From Paratinospora sagittata (Eukaryota; Streptophyta; Magnoliopsida; Ranunculales; Menispermaceae), in the NCBI GenBank assembly GCA_035771175.1, contig CM069598.1, forward strand, positions 8,525,413 to 8,589,412: 64,000 nt of DNA. Direction: 5' to 3'. The translations under genes and the position numbers were made by a program. A model generated the notes under the pieces. The model made no database searches, was not told where the DNA came from, and saw only the letters and a list, made by a program, of their open reading frames with translations. Positions 24,633-37,849 of this stretch are shown one piece after another; position 1 is the stretch's first letter, and each line of letters opens with the position of its first letter.

Positions 24633-26599
24633 TCTAATTTAACACAAACTTAACCTTTTTAATTTAACACATCTCAATTTTTTATTTAGAAATAAAATAT
24701 AATCTAGATTATCTCCAACAGACAGTGTGTTGTTCAAGGCAATTCGGAGTTAATATTACATTTTTGCATTAGTGATTGCAAAAATAAATAGCAAGACATA
24801 CATGATTTGGCTTATTCCTAAAGAATGAAATTTAACAGTGTGTATGAGATAAAGGGAAAATATGCAAGTCTCTCTTTCTTTTCTTTTTTTTCTGAAGTAA
24901 TATACAAGTCTGTCTCTCTGTTCGTAATATGTTCATTGATGTGAACATATTACTAACAAGAGACACAATGTCCTGAAGAATTGCATGTGACTGAGCTAGA
25001 CCACCCTTCTTTTGCTGCAGCTCAAATGTAACCAGCTTTGAATCAGAGAACACATTAATCCTTCTGCACCACTCTGCTGCAAACCTCAGACCACGTAATC
25101 ATCAGCACAATCTATGTTTTGACATGTATTAGATTTTTTTTTTTGATTCAGACATGTATTAGATTCAACTTTTCCAAATGAAATGTTTAAATTTGTTAAA
25201 CGTGTAGAAATCTAAAGTTCGAGGGTATGTTTCCAACGGAAATTGTTTATTGATTTCCTTTACTCTTATTAGTTAGTTCATGTAGTTTTCGTAAGATTCT
25301 TAACATGTAGGGAAAGAATTAAACGCCGGTACATTACACAGGTGGTTCAATTTTCCTTGAAGAAATTAGTGTTCTATTTTGTGTGTGCGTGCTCGCGTGT
25401 TTTTTTTTTTTTTTTTATGAAAATTCTAAGGTTCAAATATTAAAAAGCACTAAACGTTTATAACTCAATTGCTTTTGTGTTTATAATAATATGAATGTTT
25501 TGTTTTGTTTTTGTTTTTTTTTTTGTCAATTGTTTGAATTTGTTTTTGAATTGTTACTTAGTTATTGTCAAATGGTGGTTTAAAAGTGACTATTTACATC
25601 TTTTTTCTTTTTTTATTTTCGTATCGATTTTTCTTCACTTGGCAGGTGTCCTTTTTTCTTTTAGGGCGAGACTAATTTTTTTGAATTTGATAATTTACAG
25701 GGATAAGAACACCTCTCCCAATAAAAATGAACAATGACAGGTTCAAACGTGTGATGACTCTTGAACTCTTGATGGTTATGTTTAGTTATAGATTAATTTT
25801 TTTGTTTTTTTTTTGTATAAAGGTGTTTAACTCCCATCACCTTTTCCCTATAACTTGCTTCAGCTTGCAAGTTTTTTTTTTTTTTTTTTTTTAAAGAATT
25901 AGTTGTATCAATTGAGATAGTAAAGAACATATCTTATTTTCATTTGTTCGTAAATACTAAATTATTTATTGTTTTTTGTCATTAACATATCATAAAAACA
26001 TGATTTATGACAAACTATTACTTTGCTGCTCCAAAGTCATTCACTAATATTTCATTTTTTTTTCTTTTAATTACTTTGCTAATTGCAAAGTTTAACAAAC
26101 AATTTGTTATTACTATTATTATTATTATTACTTTTTTATTTACATTTTGCATTAGTCTTCACGATTGTGTTATAACTTGTTTATAGATAATTCAATTGGA
26201 CGTATACTCATATAAAATAACAAAACTTTTGATTTCTAAAAATTAGAACTCGCTTTCCAAAAAAAAAAAAAAAAAAAGATTAGAACTCAATATAAATGAA
26301 ATAAGAAAAAAAAACTTTTTTTTGAAAAATATTTCAATAGGTCTTATGACATGTTTTTATAAACAAAAAATTCTAAAAACAAGATAAGATTTGTCCATTG
26401 TCTTATTTTAATTTGCTTTTTTTAAAAAAATTGAGATTTTTATTTATAATATGTAAAGTTATTATTTTATCAAATTAATTTAAAAATCATCATGTAAATT
26501 GTTATGAACACTATTAAAGAAGTTTAAATAAAATTGAAATTACTTGCGAAGGGCATAGCCAAACCAGTGTTACTTTAAAAAATGCCTAAAATACCCCCC

Positions 26600-27587
26600 A
26601 GCTTCTCCCTCTTCTCTCCGTCAATTTCCTTTTGCGACACTGCGAGCAGCGAGCACCGAGAAGTCTCCATTACCTTCCGCCTTCTACCTCTGTGATCTCT
26701 CTTTACCTTTGTTTTGCTTCACTTTTGCTGTTTCTTCCACTTGCTTACTTACTCTTTGGTGTTTCCTCTAAAAAATTCCCGAGAAGGTACCATCGAGCAC
26801 TTGGATTACTACTCAACAGCTTTCCTTTCAGCTTCCGAGGCCTTTCATTCGGTAACTAATCTTAGTATTTCTCTATGTGATTCCCTTCTATTTTTCATCG
26901 TTTCTCTTGTGTTTTTCCTTATTGTTTTGAAATTGAGCACTCTTGCATCCTGGGTTTGTTCATTGGATTCGTAATTTACACTGAACCATTTTGGATCTGT
27001 CTCTGCTAGGTTTCTTATTACATTGATTTACAGATCCCATCAATCTTCGCGTCCATTAGATTTAAGTAAACTCAAATTGGTATTATTTACATATAAGCTT
27101 GCTTAAAACATGTTAGAGTAAGAAGAAATCTGTTAGGTTTTTTTCTTCTTCTTCTTTTTTTTTTAAATATTTAGAATAATAAAGAGAAATAAAGCTCAAA
27201 TTTTTCTTTTTCTTTAAACTTGAACATGGTTTGGTTTTACTAGTAGTAGGCTTACAATTTATGTCAGTATAACGATGTTTTTGCACTCTTAATGTAATTC
27301 ATTTGCATTTTTTACCAAACAAAAAAAAATGATGTTGTTGCACTCTTTGATTCAAGCCCAGAAAAAATGGTTATTTGGGTTTGGAAAAATATTGCCACCC
27401 TTGTTTACTATGCCATAATGCGAAAATTGAATTTGTTGTTTTACTTGCTCTTGCATTTGAATATCACAAGAATGTTTGCCGTTTCGGATATCTACTCATA
27501 CGCCATTGTATAAGTAGATACTGAATTTTTGTATACTAATATTTGTGTAGTACATTCATCTCAGGGTCTGGAGGACAAGATCATAAG
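26600..27587 (+). other. Probable MED21 5' leader with intron
   Basis: CT-rich leader-like DNA (26600-26851) ends in a good donor (GTAACT). A T-rich stretch runs to an acceptor-like TTGTGTAG at 27542-27549, 38 bp before the MED21 ATG. Transcription start not determinable. Confidence 0.45.
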
Positions 27588-30500
27588 ATGGACATAATCT
27601 CTCAATTACAAGAACAGGTGAATACAATTGCGGGCATCACATTTAATACTTTTGGGACACTGCAAAGAGATGCTCCTCCCGTCAGACTATCTCCAAACTA
27701 TCCTGAGCCACCTGCTAATAGTACGGACAGCACTGTGAACATTTCAGAGCAACCCAAGATTATGAGTGCTGCAATCGTCAAGGCTGCAAAGCAGGTATTT
27801 GACGTTGTAAAACTTGAGGAGACTTTGAACTTCTTATAATACTTCCATTATTAGTACCTCCAGTATTATAACCAAAGTAGTTGAGGGAAAGATTGTATTC
27901 AATAATTTATTTTGAAACAGAATCCCTGCAACTAAATGTTTATATTCCCGTATGAATACAGAGTAAATGGGCTTTATAAAGTGAAACTTATGTTTTCAAA
28001 TTCTTCTGAAAGCTAAAGAGTGGATACAAGAAACATTTTTGAAATACCTTACATTCAATCTGTAATTCTCTCAAATTAAGAATATCAGGCTTTAGCCGCG
28101 TTACAATATTTTGGATGAAGTTGATTTGGTAACAGCCATTGATTTGAAATAAACAGTGAAACCTTTTAAAAAAAGATAAAAAATAAAATAAACAGTGAAA
28201 CTTGAATACTTGCTTAAGAAAATTTCATGATTTAGTGTTTGGTCAGTTATTTCAGGTACCTAGGATGATGTCTAAACTGGTTATGATCCTAACTTTTGGC
28301 ATTTTTACAAAAAAGTTATTGTTCTTAGGACTCATACCTGCATTGTTGCATTTATCAACCTGTGACTTCTTACCATTGCACCAAAAACCTTGCTTACCTA
28401 TTGGTAATAAGAATAAAGGTTAGCGTCATATGTTTATTTCCGTTTCCTTTCTTATGCTTTCAGCAGAAAGGTTCATGATCTAAACACTGGAACTGACACC
28501 CCTTCCATAACCTTTAAGCAAACTTATAGAGCTATGTGTAATGGCAGAATAAATTTTTGTTTGACAAGTCACTTTTCATCTTGATCATCTGTCTTGTGTA
28601 CAATTTAATTAAGAGCCTTGCTCAAGGAGATGCACCAATTGGAGGGATCAATTTGTTGATTTCTGTTTTTGACCTGTTAATTATTTTGTTGTTTGTTACC
28701 GGTGTATCTCTAGCATCTATTACAATTAAGCTGTAGCTTTGTCTTTTTCTAAGGGAAATTAATTGACCATCAGAATCGAAACCTGCTTTGAGTCATCTTA
28801 CATATTCTGCTTCCTCACTTCCATTAGTTGGGCTACACTTTGAGTTTGATGACAAATAAGGTCTATTTACCATAAAACTAAATTTTCTGTTGGCAGTTTG
28901 ATACATTGGTTGCTGCACTTCCAGTGTCTGAGGGAGATGAGGAAGCTCAACTGAAACAGATTGCTGAACTTGAGGTACAGTATGAATACTTACTTTTTTC
29001 TGCCCGTCAATTTTTTTCATTCCTCCATCTTCCTTAAATACTGTTCTTTCCTCTTCAAACTCTACAATACAGGCAGAAAATGAAGCAATAGGGCAAGAAC
29101 TTCAGAGGCAGCTAGAGGCTGCAGGTGATTTCTCTAACATTTTGTTTTAATTTTTCAAGAATTCGGTTTGGTTTCTAGTCATGCACGTTTACAAAATAAA
29201 GTGAGCCTTTGATCTTACATCTCTGCATATATTTTGTCATCTATGATATTTTAAGCAATGATTAGACATGGCTTTCTACCGAACTATGCTGTAGTGTCCT
29301 TGGGAGATTTCCTATATTCAAGACGAATTGTCCTTTTTGAAAAACTGGAAAGTTCTTATAAGATAAAAAAAAAATCTCGAAAATACAAATAAATTTACAA
29401 GATTTTAAGTGTAAAAAATTAGGAACTTATTAAATGTGTTAAAATATTCACATGATTAGTAAAATTTAGGAATTTACTATAATTTGTAACTTTATAAATT
29501 ACTTTTGATGGTAGTTTTTTATAGGTAGTGGGAACCTATTTCATGAATAAAAATTATTTCTTTATATTTTCATATTTAATCATTGGAAATGTTCTTCTAG
29601 CTACAAAAAATTTCAACCACATCTTCGTACTTATAGGATCTTATTACAAATTTCGAAACGTGTAAAACAAATATAGCCAATGAATATAAAGGTGCAATTG
29701 TACATGTAGTTGCAGTTTTTATAATTAGAATAACATTTTTCCTTAATCAATTAGTTCTAAACATTATGTTTTAACTTTTGAGAAATTGGTTAGGTTCAAC
29801 CAGGGGTTATATGGATTATTAATTGTATTGCTGACAATACTAAAAATTTTAAAAACGTGGAAATGGAACAAAAAGGGACTTGTGCATGAAACAACCTCAA
29901 AGCATAAATTATTTCACACATACACCAGATTTTGAGCCCTGTGGGGTTTCATATAATTCCTCACAAAGTCTTTACCAATGATAGGATAAACAAGCTGCTC
30001 AATTTTACAGTCATCTATAAACAAGCAAGAGGTCTAGTGGTGCTGAGAAATGTAGAGCATGATTTTCAAAATATTTTAAAATAACTTTAGTCAATAATTT
30101 TTCCTTTGTTTCACATGTTGTAAGTTTCACATGTGCCGACTTAGCGCTCAATAGGGTGGAGTGGAAGAAGCTGATTCATGTAGCTGACCCTATATAGTTA
30201 GAAAAAGGCTTAGTTGAGTTGAGTTGAGTTGACATGCTATAAGTGATGGTTACAAGCAAGAATGCAATGCAAAGCGCGATGGAACTTGGGGCAGAATGTT
30301 GAGTCTAGACAAAATCATGATGTTTTGTCTAGAAAAAAACAGAATAAAATATGAACAAAAAAACTTGTATATGGCTATATATAACTTCTTGTTTTGCATG
30401 TAGCCGTAAATATTTGTGGTTGAATAAATCATGTTCCTCTCATCATACCTCTATTTGCAGGCATTGATGTTTTCATCTGTAATAGTAACAACATGACCCC

Positions 30501-30597
30501 TTCTTTTTCAAAAATTTCAGAGCAGGAACTGAAGCAGGTTCGGGAGCTGTATAGCATGGCTGCAGACAACTGCTTGAACATGAAAAAGCCCGACTGA
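27588..30597 (+). CDS. MED21: Mediator of RNA polymerase II transcription subunit 21
   Basis: Four coding exons: 27588-27794, 28897-28974, 29073-29124 and 30521-30597, total 414 nt, 137 residues, as expected for plant MED21 (~140). MED21 pairs with MED7 in the Mediator middle module, linking activators to RNA polymerase II in the nucleus. The N-terminus MDIISQLQEQVNTIAGITFN and the following Pro/Ser-rich stretch are diagnostic; the rest (for example SEGDEEAQLKQIAELE, then ELQRQLEAAEQELKQVRELY) is a helical coiled coil that forms the MED7 interface in the known complex. A 5' leader with its own intron is likely: donor at 26852 (TTCG|GTAACT), acceptor near 27549. The ATG is the first in frame. 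Confidence 0.92.
30141..30233 (+). mobile_element. RTE-type LINE 3' end with (TTGAG)n tail, in MED21 intron 3
   Basis: Reads ALNRVEWKKLIHVADPI then stop, the conserved C-terminus of plant RTE-type LINEs, then GGCTTAG followed by about four TTGAG units (30210-30232). 5'-truncated to ~93 bp; sense to MED21. Confidence 0.7.
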
Positions 30598-31039
30598 GAG
30601 AACAAAAGAAGTTGGGTGCTCATCAATAACATTTTTTTAGTTCTTTTTATATGTGATCTTCCTCAGAACTGAAATACTGGCTTGGTTTGTAACTGTCGCT
30701 CAATCTCGTTTCGATTGATGTATTTTCATTGTTAAGCCTGTGAGGAATTTCCTCTGCTCTACATGTACAATTCCTTATTGAAGTGTAGTAGAGAGCAAGA
30801 ACTAGTGTCTTTCTCATGAATGAAATGTAATGCTGCTTTGTATCTTTCAATGGCGATAGAAATAAGACCCTACATCTCTTTTGGCAATTCAAGTAAATCT
30901 TCTGTTTTGTATCTAAAATTCTTCAAGATACTGCATCTAAACAGATTCAGGTAAGGGTGTAAAAGAAAATAGGCTGCAATGACCAAAGCAATGATTATTC
31001 AGTCAACCAAAGCGTATATTTGATTGTAAAAGAACTGTT
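30598..31039. other. MED21 3' flank
   Basis: Presumed 3' UTR and spacer. No independent gene. Confidence 0.5.
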
Positions 31040-31111
31040 TCCATTGCCGAGACTCGAACCGGGTCGCCTGCGTGAAAGCCAGTTATCCTAACCATCTAGA
31101 CTAGTTCATGC
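31040..31111 (-). pseudogene. Decayed tRNA-Glu(UUC)-like gene
   Basis: On the minus strand the D-arm region (AGTCTAGATGGTTAGGATA), the CTTTCAC anticodon loop (UUC anticodon) and the CGGTTCGAGTC box B with a CAATGGA 3' end match nuclear tRNA-Glu. The 5' acceptor strand (GCATGAAC) no longer pairs with the 3' strand, the anticodon stem pairs at only about three of five positions, and the T stem has a mismatch and a missing G. It is therefore most likely a pseudogene or SINE head; a functional tRNA is unlikely. Confidence 0.7.
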
Positions 31112-31904
31112 TAGAAATTATTTAATTGAAATGCATTCTTGTTATGATAGTTTGGGTGAAATGAACTCATGCTGACTATTGAAGCTTCAAATGCTGTGAT
31201 TAATGCATATAAACAAGTTTAATGCTTGTATCTGATAAAAATAAAATATTCATTTTTTATTTCATGGTGATATTTATTGTGAATATGGATGCATGCATAT
31301 TGTGTTGATTATAATTATTTGCCATATTTCTTCTTAATTTGTATAGAAAAAGTTGATTTCAATACTACAAACATATTTGCAACTAAAAAAAATAAAAATA
31401 TGAAACTCTTAGGTTACGTTTGGTTGGGTACTTGTAAATAGGTTTTTTGTTTTTACAGTACCCAAACCTTGATATTAGAAAACTTGAAAAACGACATTTA
31501 GTCATTTTTCAAGTTTTTTTCTTTTTGTAAAAGCGAGATTGAAAAGAAAGTTCTGAATTTTACTCTACCAAACAAGTTTTTTCATAGTGTTGATCTTTCT
31601 ATTGTTTGAAATTTGAAAACAATTTCTAAGTTGGAAACCAAACAAAGCAACCTTTGTTAAATCCTCCAATGCTCAAATACTCTTAGTTGTTACATAACAA
31701 AAATAACTTTTTATTTTAGGTTTTAGACTATCAAATGTTTCTTACAAAAAAAAGAAAAGAAAAGACAATCAAATGTTTTAATGTGTATTTTTCTAATTGT
31801 AAAATGTGCAACTACGTTATTGTAGTTATTGGCTATGTTCATGTTATGTATCTCATTGTATGTAATGCACATGATTCAATGATCATAATAATATAGTAAC
31901 ACAT

Positions 31905-32130
31905 ATAACCGACATATGGTAGCTCAATTAGTTAAAAAACTGAGTATAAGTGGAGTTGAGATCCAGATCTCAAATTCGAGCCTGGACGTGTCTTATTCAT
32001 TTGTCCTTGTTGAGACGGCTAACTCAAACGTTTCTACCATGCCTGAGTTTGAGAGAATTAGTCTCATCTAAAAAGAAAGATGACACATCTTGAGTGCCAA
32101 AAAATTAATAATAAAAAAATAAAAATAAAA
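31905..32130 (+). mobile_element. tRNA-derived SINE (family shared with 47817-47990)
   Basis: Box-A-like TGGTAGCTCAATTAGTTAA and box-B-like AAATTCGAGCCTGG, a body, and an A-rich end (AAAAAATTAATAATAAAAAA). Its head matches the element near 47.82 kb closely. Orientation from the Pol III boxes. Confidence 0.65.
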
Positions 32131-32803
32131 ACACATGTTGTATTTTCTACTAATAGAACAAATAAGTTAATTATCTGTTTAATAGGTGAGAAAATTGTTA
32201 TTTTCTTAAGAAAATAAAAAATTTATGTATTTGATTGTCAAAATTTTCTCAACCTCTTATTTTTCTCATCCAAAATTTATCAAAAAGGTGACAAATGAGA
32301 AAAAATTTAGCATTATTGATAAGATTCATGTTTATATTCAAAGAAATTTCTTATTTTTTATTTTCATTGCATCATATAAGTATCAAAAAATATTTTCTTA
32401 TACACAACCATTCAACCATGAATTTTTTTTTAAAATTTGCATAAAAAATTATTTATCGAGAAAACTACATTTCTAGTAAAAATGCTGAATGGCTTCTTTT
32501 TTTTTTTTTTTTTTTTTGACAGTATTTTCCTTACCATTTAAGAAGGAATGGAGAGGAGAATAAAAAAATAAAAATAAAATATTAGAACACAAATTACACA
32601 GAAAAAAGAAAAAGAAAAAAAGAGAGAAATCCAACGGCTATTACATAGAGTAGAGCACATTTACTCTGTTACAGGGCACCGTCTCCTTCCTTCTTCTCCT
32701 AAAACCCTAATCACTCCTAAAACCCTAACCAAACCAGACTCCAATCTCAGCCAAAACCACCATGAACTCATGAAATCTCATCATCACAACTATCCCAATC
32801 CCA
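32131..32803 (+). other. Upstream region and 5' leader of RH32
   Basis: AT-rich DNA with a T-run (32497-32517), then a leader with teloboxes. No other gene. Confidence 0.55.
32702..32728 (+). promoter_or_regulatory. Two teloboxes before RH32
   Basis: AAACCCTAA at 32702-32710 and 32720-32728, ~80-100 bp before the start codon. Teloboxes are frequent near the start of plant ribosome-biogenesis and translation genes, in keeping with the predicted role of RH32. Confidence 0.6.
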
Positions 32804-35800
32804 ATGAGAAAGCCCAAATCCAAGAACTCCTTCTTCCGCAAGCAAAAACGCCTCTCAGAGGTGCAACAAATCGAGCTACTCCATTCATGGATCGAGTTCG
32901 GAAAACCAGAGTCAGGTTGGAACCCTCTGTCGATCAAACCGTTGCCTTCCGATGCTCCGATAGGCCGTATCGACGAAAACTCGTTCTCTCCTTACGCCGG
33001 TTGCAAGAAGTTCGTTCAGTTGCCGGTGTCGCAGAAAACGAAGGATGGATTAACCGATTCGAAGTACACTGTTATGACGGAGATTCAGCGAGCTTCGTTG
33101 CCGCACTCGCTGTGCGGGCGTGATATTCTCGGCGCTGCCAAGACCGGGTCTGGCAAGACGCTCGCGTTCATCATTCCAGTGAGTGTTCCCCTAAACCCTG
33201 AATCTTAAACCCTTATTTTTTTTCTCTTTTTTTTTTCTTTCGGTTGTGATGATTGATATTATTTGAAGTTGTCCTATTGCGTAATTCCTTGTTTTGTATC
33301 GCTTGAATTGGTGTAGTAGAGTGAAAAAAAACTATTTTTGGTTTCATATTGGAGGAATTTTGTTTGGGGTTTGGGTTTTTATAAGGAATTCATTTGTTCT
33401 AATTGCTATTGGACAGTAAAGAGAAAGCAATATGCATATTTAAGTAAAAGTTTTCAGCTTTTAAACAAAAAAAAAATGGTTGTGACCATTTTTAAGGACC
33501 TTATTTGATTCCATGTCATTTTACTTGAAGAGCCATTTTTAATTTTATTGCTTTCTAAGCTGGAATGTTGTTCTTGCTGACTTGTTTAGACTATAGAGGT
33601 AAGATTTCAGTTGGTTCATCCAGTCAATTTGAGTACAATTGAAGGGGAATGATTCGATGAGTCAACCTGCTTGTCTGTTGATATTAGTTTATGATCTCAG
33701 GTTGTATGGACTCTGCAGAGGGGTCTTTTCATTTATATATTTAATCTTAGGCATACCCTCAATCCGGAATTGAATTTTATTTCAGTTTTTTTTGGGAAAA
33801 AAGTTAACTGAAGTTCTACTATTTGCATGATGTGCGTTATCCTCCTTTGTTTGAATCTTGACTGAGGATAATTTATGTAATTTTCTTTTAGTAGAATTAG
33901 TTGTATATAACATGATATTTTTGCAGGTTTTGGAGAAATTATATAGAGAAAGATGGGGGCCGGAGGATGGAGTTGGCAGCATTATAATAACACCCACAAG
34001 AGAATTAGCTGGTCAAATTTTTGATGTGTTGAAAACTGTGGGGAAGCACCATAATTTCAGTGCTGGTCTCCTAATTGGTGGCCGCAAAGATGTTGGAACA
34101 GAGAAGGAGCATGTCAATGATTTGAACATTATAGTGTGCACTCCGGGTCGGCTTCTTCAACATATGGATGAAACCCCAAATTTTGATTGTTCACAGCTCC
34201 AGGTCAAGATAAAATAGTTCTTTTGAAGATTATGAGTTCCACTTTCACTTAAATGTATACTACAAAGCAGTTAGATTAGGGTACACCCTCTCTGCCCCCC
34301 ACTAAAAAGTTAAAAAAAAAATAAAAAAAATCTAAAGATGTTTTCCTAAGCCTTGCCACATGTTTGATAGAGGTGTGGTTATGGCTTATTCTCATTGCAA
34401 AACTTAAATGTTCTTCAATTTTATGGTGTTGTTATATATTAAATTACACAGGTGCTGACTTTCGTGTATTTTTCGAGCTAGCGAACAGGTTTTGGTGCTG
34501 GATGAGGCAGACCGGATTCTTGATGTGGGATTTAAGACAGAATTAAATGCAATTATCTTGCAGCTCCCAAAACGGCGGCAAACCTTACTTTTCTCCGCAA
34601 CACAAACAAAATCTGTTCAGGATCTTGCTAGGTTGAGTTTGAAGGACCCAGAGTATTTAAGTGTGCATGAGGAGTCTGTGACTGCCACTCCCAGTCGCTT
34701 GCAGCAAACTGCGATGATTGTTCCTCTTGACCAAAAGCTAGATATGTTGTGGAGCTTCATAAAGTCACATCTGAATTCTAAGATTCTTGTGTTTCTTTCC
34801 ACCTGCAAGCAGGTATGTTCTACATAAATGTGCTGTGAACATGGTTTGTGATGGTAAAGAATTGCACTAATTCATTGGTTATGCAAATGTTGACATGTTG
34901 TTATGGTACCATGTTGCTCTTTGGGCTCAATTGAGATTACTCATTTAGAAAAATTCACCTTTCTGTGTGAGTGCCTTGAATTAAATGTTGATGATCTTAT
35001 GAATTCAATCCTTGGTCTAGGAATATTTTACGTGGGATCAATTTAATGCTTTTTATGTTTAGCAGTGCTTCATGGGCTATGCATGCTGCATGTGAAGTTT
35101 TTGACAGGGCATGTGTTCTGTTGTCTCATAACATTCCTTCCAACTGCATTAACGTTCAAAGTTGCAGCATTTTTTACCTCCTTATTTTCAAATATTAATA
35201 TAGTTAACTAAAATCCATTATCAAACAGGTGAAATATGTTTTTGAAGCATTCAAGAAACTACGTCCTGGAATTCCCTTGAAATGTTTGCATGGACGGATG
35301 AAGCAGGAACGGAGAATGGGGATATATTCACAATTTTGTGAGAAGCGTTCCGTATTATTCTCCACGGATGTAGCTTCAAGAGGCCTTGATTTCAATAAGG
35401 CAGTTGACTGGGTTGTCCAGGTTAGTATTTCCTTAGATGTAACAGTTTGTTGGAAGGGATCTAGGAGCTGATTCATGTATTTTTATAGGTGGATTGTCCA
35501 GACGATGTTGCATCTTATATTCATAGAGTTGGACGCACTGCCCGTTATCATTCAGGAGGAAGATCAGTTTTATTCCTGACACCTACAGAGGAAGAAATGC
35601 TCAAGAAGTTACAATCTGCAAAAATCCCAATACAGTTTATAAAGGTAGATATACTGATATACTGTTAGATCTTGTCCTAATTGAGCATGGAACACCTTGA
35701 CACAACATTATGTCCCATGATAGTTTGACATTCTTGATTTTTGTAGCTCAAACTTAACAAGATATAATTTAATTATGAGAATTTTCGTTATACATAAAAT

Positions 35801-37849
35801 CCCGGACAACACCTATGGATTGATCTGCATCATCAAATATTGGACTACCACTTAGAAGTACTAAAGATTGGAGAATCTAAGACTTTTAACTTCATAATTA
35901 GTTGCCTCTTTTTTGGTGATAAACGATGTCTTTTGTTTTGTTTTTTCTTTTTTCATTTACATCAGATGTCCAAATTTATTTTGTCCTGTGGCTATTCAAA
36001 ATCTCCACCACCAAATAAATAGCCTGATTATATTTTAAGTAACTGTCAGTGTCGACTCTTTTAGGAATTGACAACGATCAACTCCACCAGTCCAGCTCAT
36101 TTGCTAAGGTTTGCATCTTTCATTTTTCAGGCCAACACAAAAAGACTGCAACCAGTTTCGACATTGTTGGCTGCTTTACTCGTAAAGTATCCAGATATGC
36201 AGTATCTTGCTCAAAGAGCATTCACCACATATTTGAGGTCTATATATAAACAAAGGGACAAAGATGTGTTTGATGTCATGAAACTCCCTATAGAAGAATT
36301 TTCTGCATCATTAGGTCTGCCCATGACCCCAAAGGTTCGTTTCTTGAACCAGAAAAGTAAGGGGAAAACAATGCCCGAGGAAGCTCCTCCAGAACAAGGT
36401 GGTGTTGTAGTAACTGATATTCCAAAAGTTCCTAGAGAAGAGGATGCTGGTAGTAGCTATGTGGTAGGAGAGGAAAAGGTGGTTGGAAATGATCTTCTGT
36501 TAGCGAAGGAGACCCAAATGGACGACAGAGGAAATGAGGATGTAAATGATGCTCTGTAAGCTGTCTGAAACCTTCCATTTAGCAACTACATATTAATTTA
36601 TATTCATGCAAAAATGTATGTTTGTACCTGTTCATAGTAGTAGTTGCGGCTTGTACTCCTTACAGATCCCGTACCAAAGATTAACATGACTATATGATCA
36701 CCTTTAATTGAAATATTCAACATGTTTCTTGATGAATCCAATAATTGGTAAGAAGGCTTTAATTATGTGCAAATAATGATATTGGTTATGTTGTTTTTAG
36801 ACTTTCCTTGCCTAAATGTTTCTCTTCCAAAGCTTCTTTGTTATTCATTTTGGGTTGTGTTTTTGTTCTGATAATTCTTGTTCCTCTAGGCCTGCAACCA
36901 GGATCCTCAAGAAGAAGAAGCTGAAGATTAATCAACACAGACCAGTTGGCACAAGGAAGGTGTTTGATGAGGAAGGAAATGCACTTCCCCCGCTGGCGGC
37001 TTTATCTGACACAAAGAGTGGGAATGGCTTGCTTCAGCTTGATAAAGGTATTAATCATAGACATCTGAAATTGATGATTTTGACTAAAATTGCCGGTGGA
37101 CTAATTTGTTTTTAAAGATGTGCATAAATTAAGAAATTTTTACAAAACACAGAAAAGAATGTCGGAATTGCCAAATCATGCATGTTTTAGACATTCAGTA
37201 CAAAACAATGCCAAAAGGTGTGAATTTTGGAAATTATCTTATAAAAAATTATTCATTTTACAGTCTTATTTATTTCAAACTTTTTTATACATGATTGTTA
37301 AAAACTCCCCATAAACGTTAGTGCCGGAGTTCTCTCCCATATAAAGAAGGTTAACTGAAGAAACTTGAGCAAGTCAACTGAGGCCAGAGCTTTGGTTGAC
37401 TTTACATTGTAGATCATTAGTCAAGTTACGAATCCCTTGTGGTATTTCTTTAAATTTTGGAAGAAATACGTAATCTGTTTTACTTCCCTTTAAATGCAGT
37501 AAAAGAAAGATTTAAGAAGCTCAAGGAAGAGAAGGAACAGTGGGACAAGGAAGATAAGCTTCTACACCGCCAGCGGCTTCGTGAGAAGAGAACTAAGGAG
37601 AAGATGAAACTGAAGAGAGCTAGGGAAGAAAATGAGGTTGATGAGGAAGTGGAGGAGGAAATTTCTGGTTCAGATATCGAAGAAAATGGTAACAGAGGTC
37701 CCAAGAAATCGAAGGTATATTTTGGAAGTGACAGTGATGATGATGGTGAGAAGGAAAATAAGAAAAAGTTGAACATACTTAGTGATGCAATTTCTCTGGC
37801 AGAGCAAGAGGAGCTGGCCCTCAAGTTGTTGAGTTCAATGCACTCATAA
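32804..37849 (+). CDS. RH32: DEAD-box ATP-dependent RNA helicase 32 (Dbp4/DDX10 type)
   Basis: Eight exons: 32804-33178, 33927-34202, 34489-34812, 35229-35420, 35489-35644, 36131-36555, 36890-37047 and 37500-37849; 2,256 nt, 751 residues, all GT-AG and in frame. Helicase motifs appear in order: Q motif region, AAKTGSGKT (motif I, ~111-119), PTRELA, GG, TPGR, DEAD ([10 protein letters not shown]), SAT (LFSATQT), SRGLDF and HRVGRTAR. The C-terminal extension carries the Dbp4-type [16 protein letters not shown] region and ends in a Lys/Glu-rich charged tail with acidic patches. The yeast and animal relatives (Dbp4, DDX10) act in early pre-rRNA processing in the nucleolus, so a ribosome-biogenesis role is inferred. 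The codon split at 36555/36890 explains the apparent stop just after exon 6. No lesion. Confidence 0.95.

Larger units (their letters stand above)
23595..26600. other. Intergenic region between SUFB and MED21
   Basis: No protein gene seen. Contents: an 87-bp tandem pair (24075-24248), retroelement-like 3' DNA ending in a ~22-base A-run (24608-24630), many poly-T and poly-A runs (for example 25400-25417, 25876-25892, 26260-26278), and a short (ATT)n tract near 26111-26130. Confidence 0.6.

Noticed and set aside
25495..25740. 80-residue hydrophobic frame MFCFVFVFFFVN...
   Set aside because: Made by a T-run; low complexity, no splice or promoter support.
36068..36130. Upstream open reading into RH32 exon 6
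   Set aside because: It lies in the intron; the acceptor TTTTTCAG at 36130 joins IQFIK to ANTKRL in frame.
36556..36559. Stop after exon 6 of RH32 as the true C-terminus
   Set aside because: GTAAGC there is a good donor; splicing to 36890 restores the frame into the conserved C-terminal extension.
37480..37824. 114-residue Ser-rich frame on the minus strand
   Set aside because: Mirror of the Lys/Glu-rich RH32 tail; not a gene.
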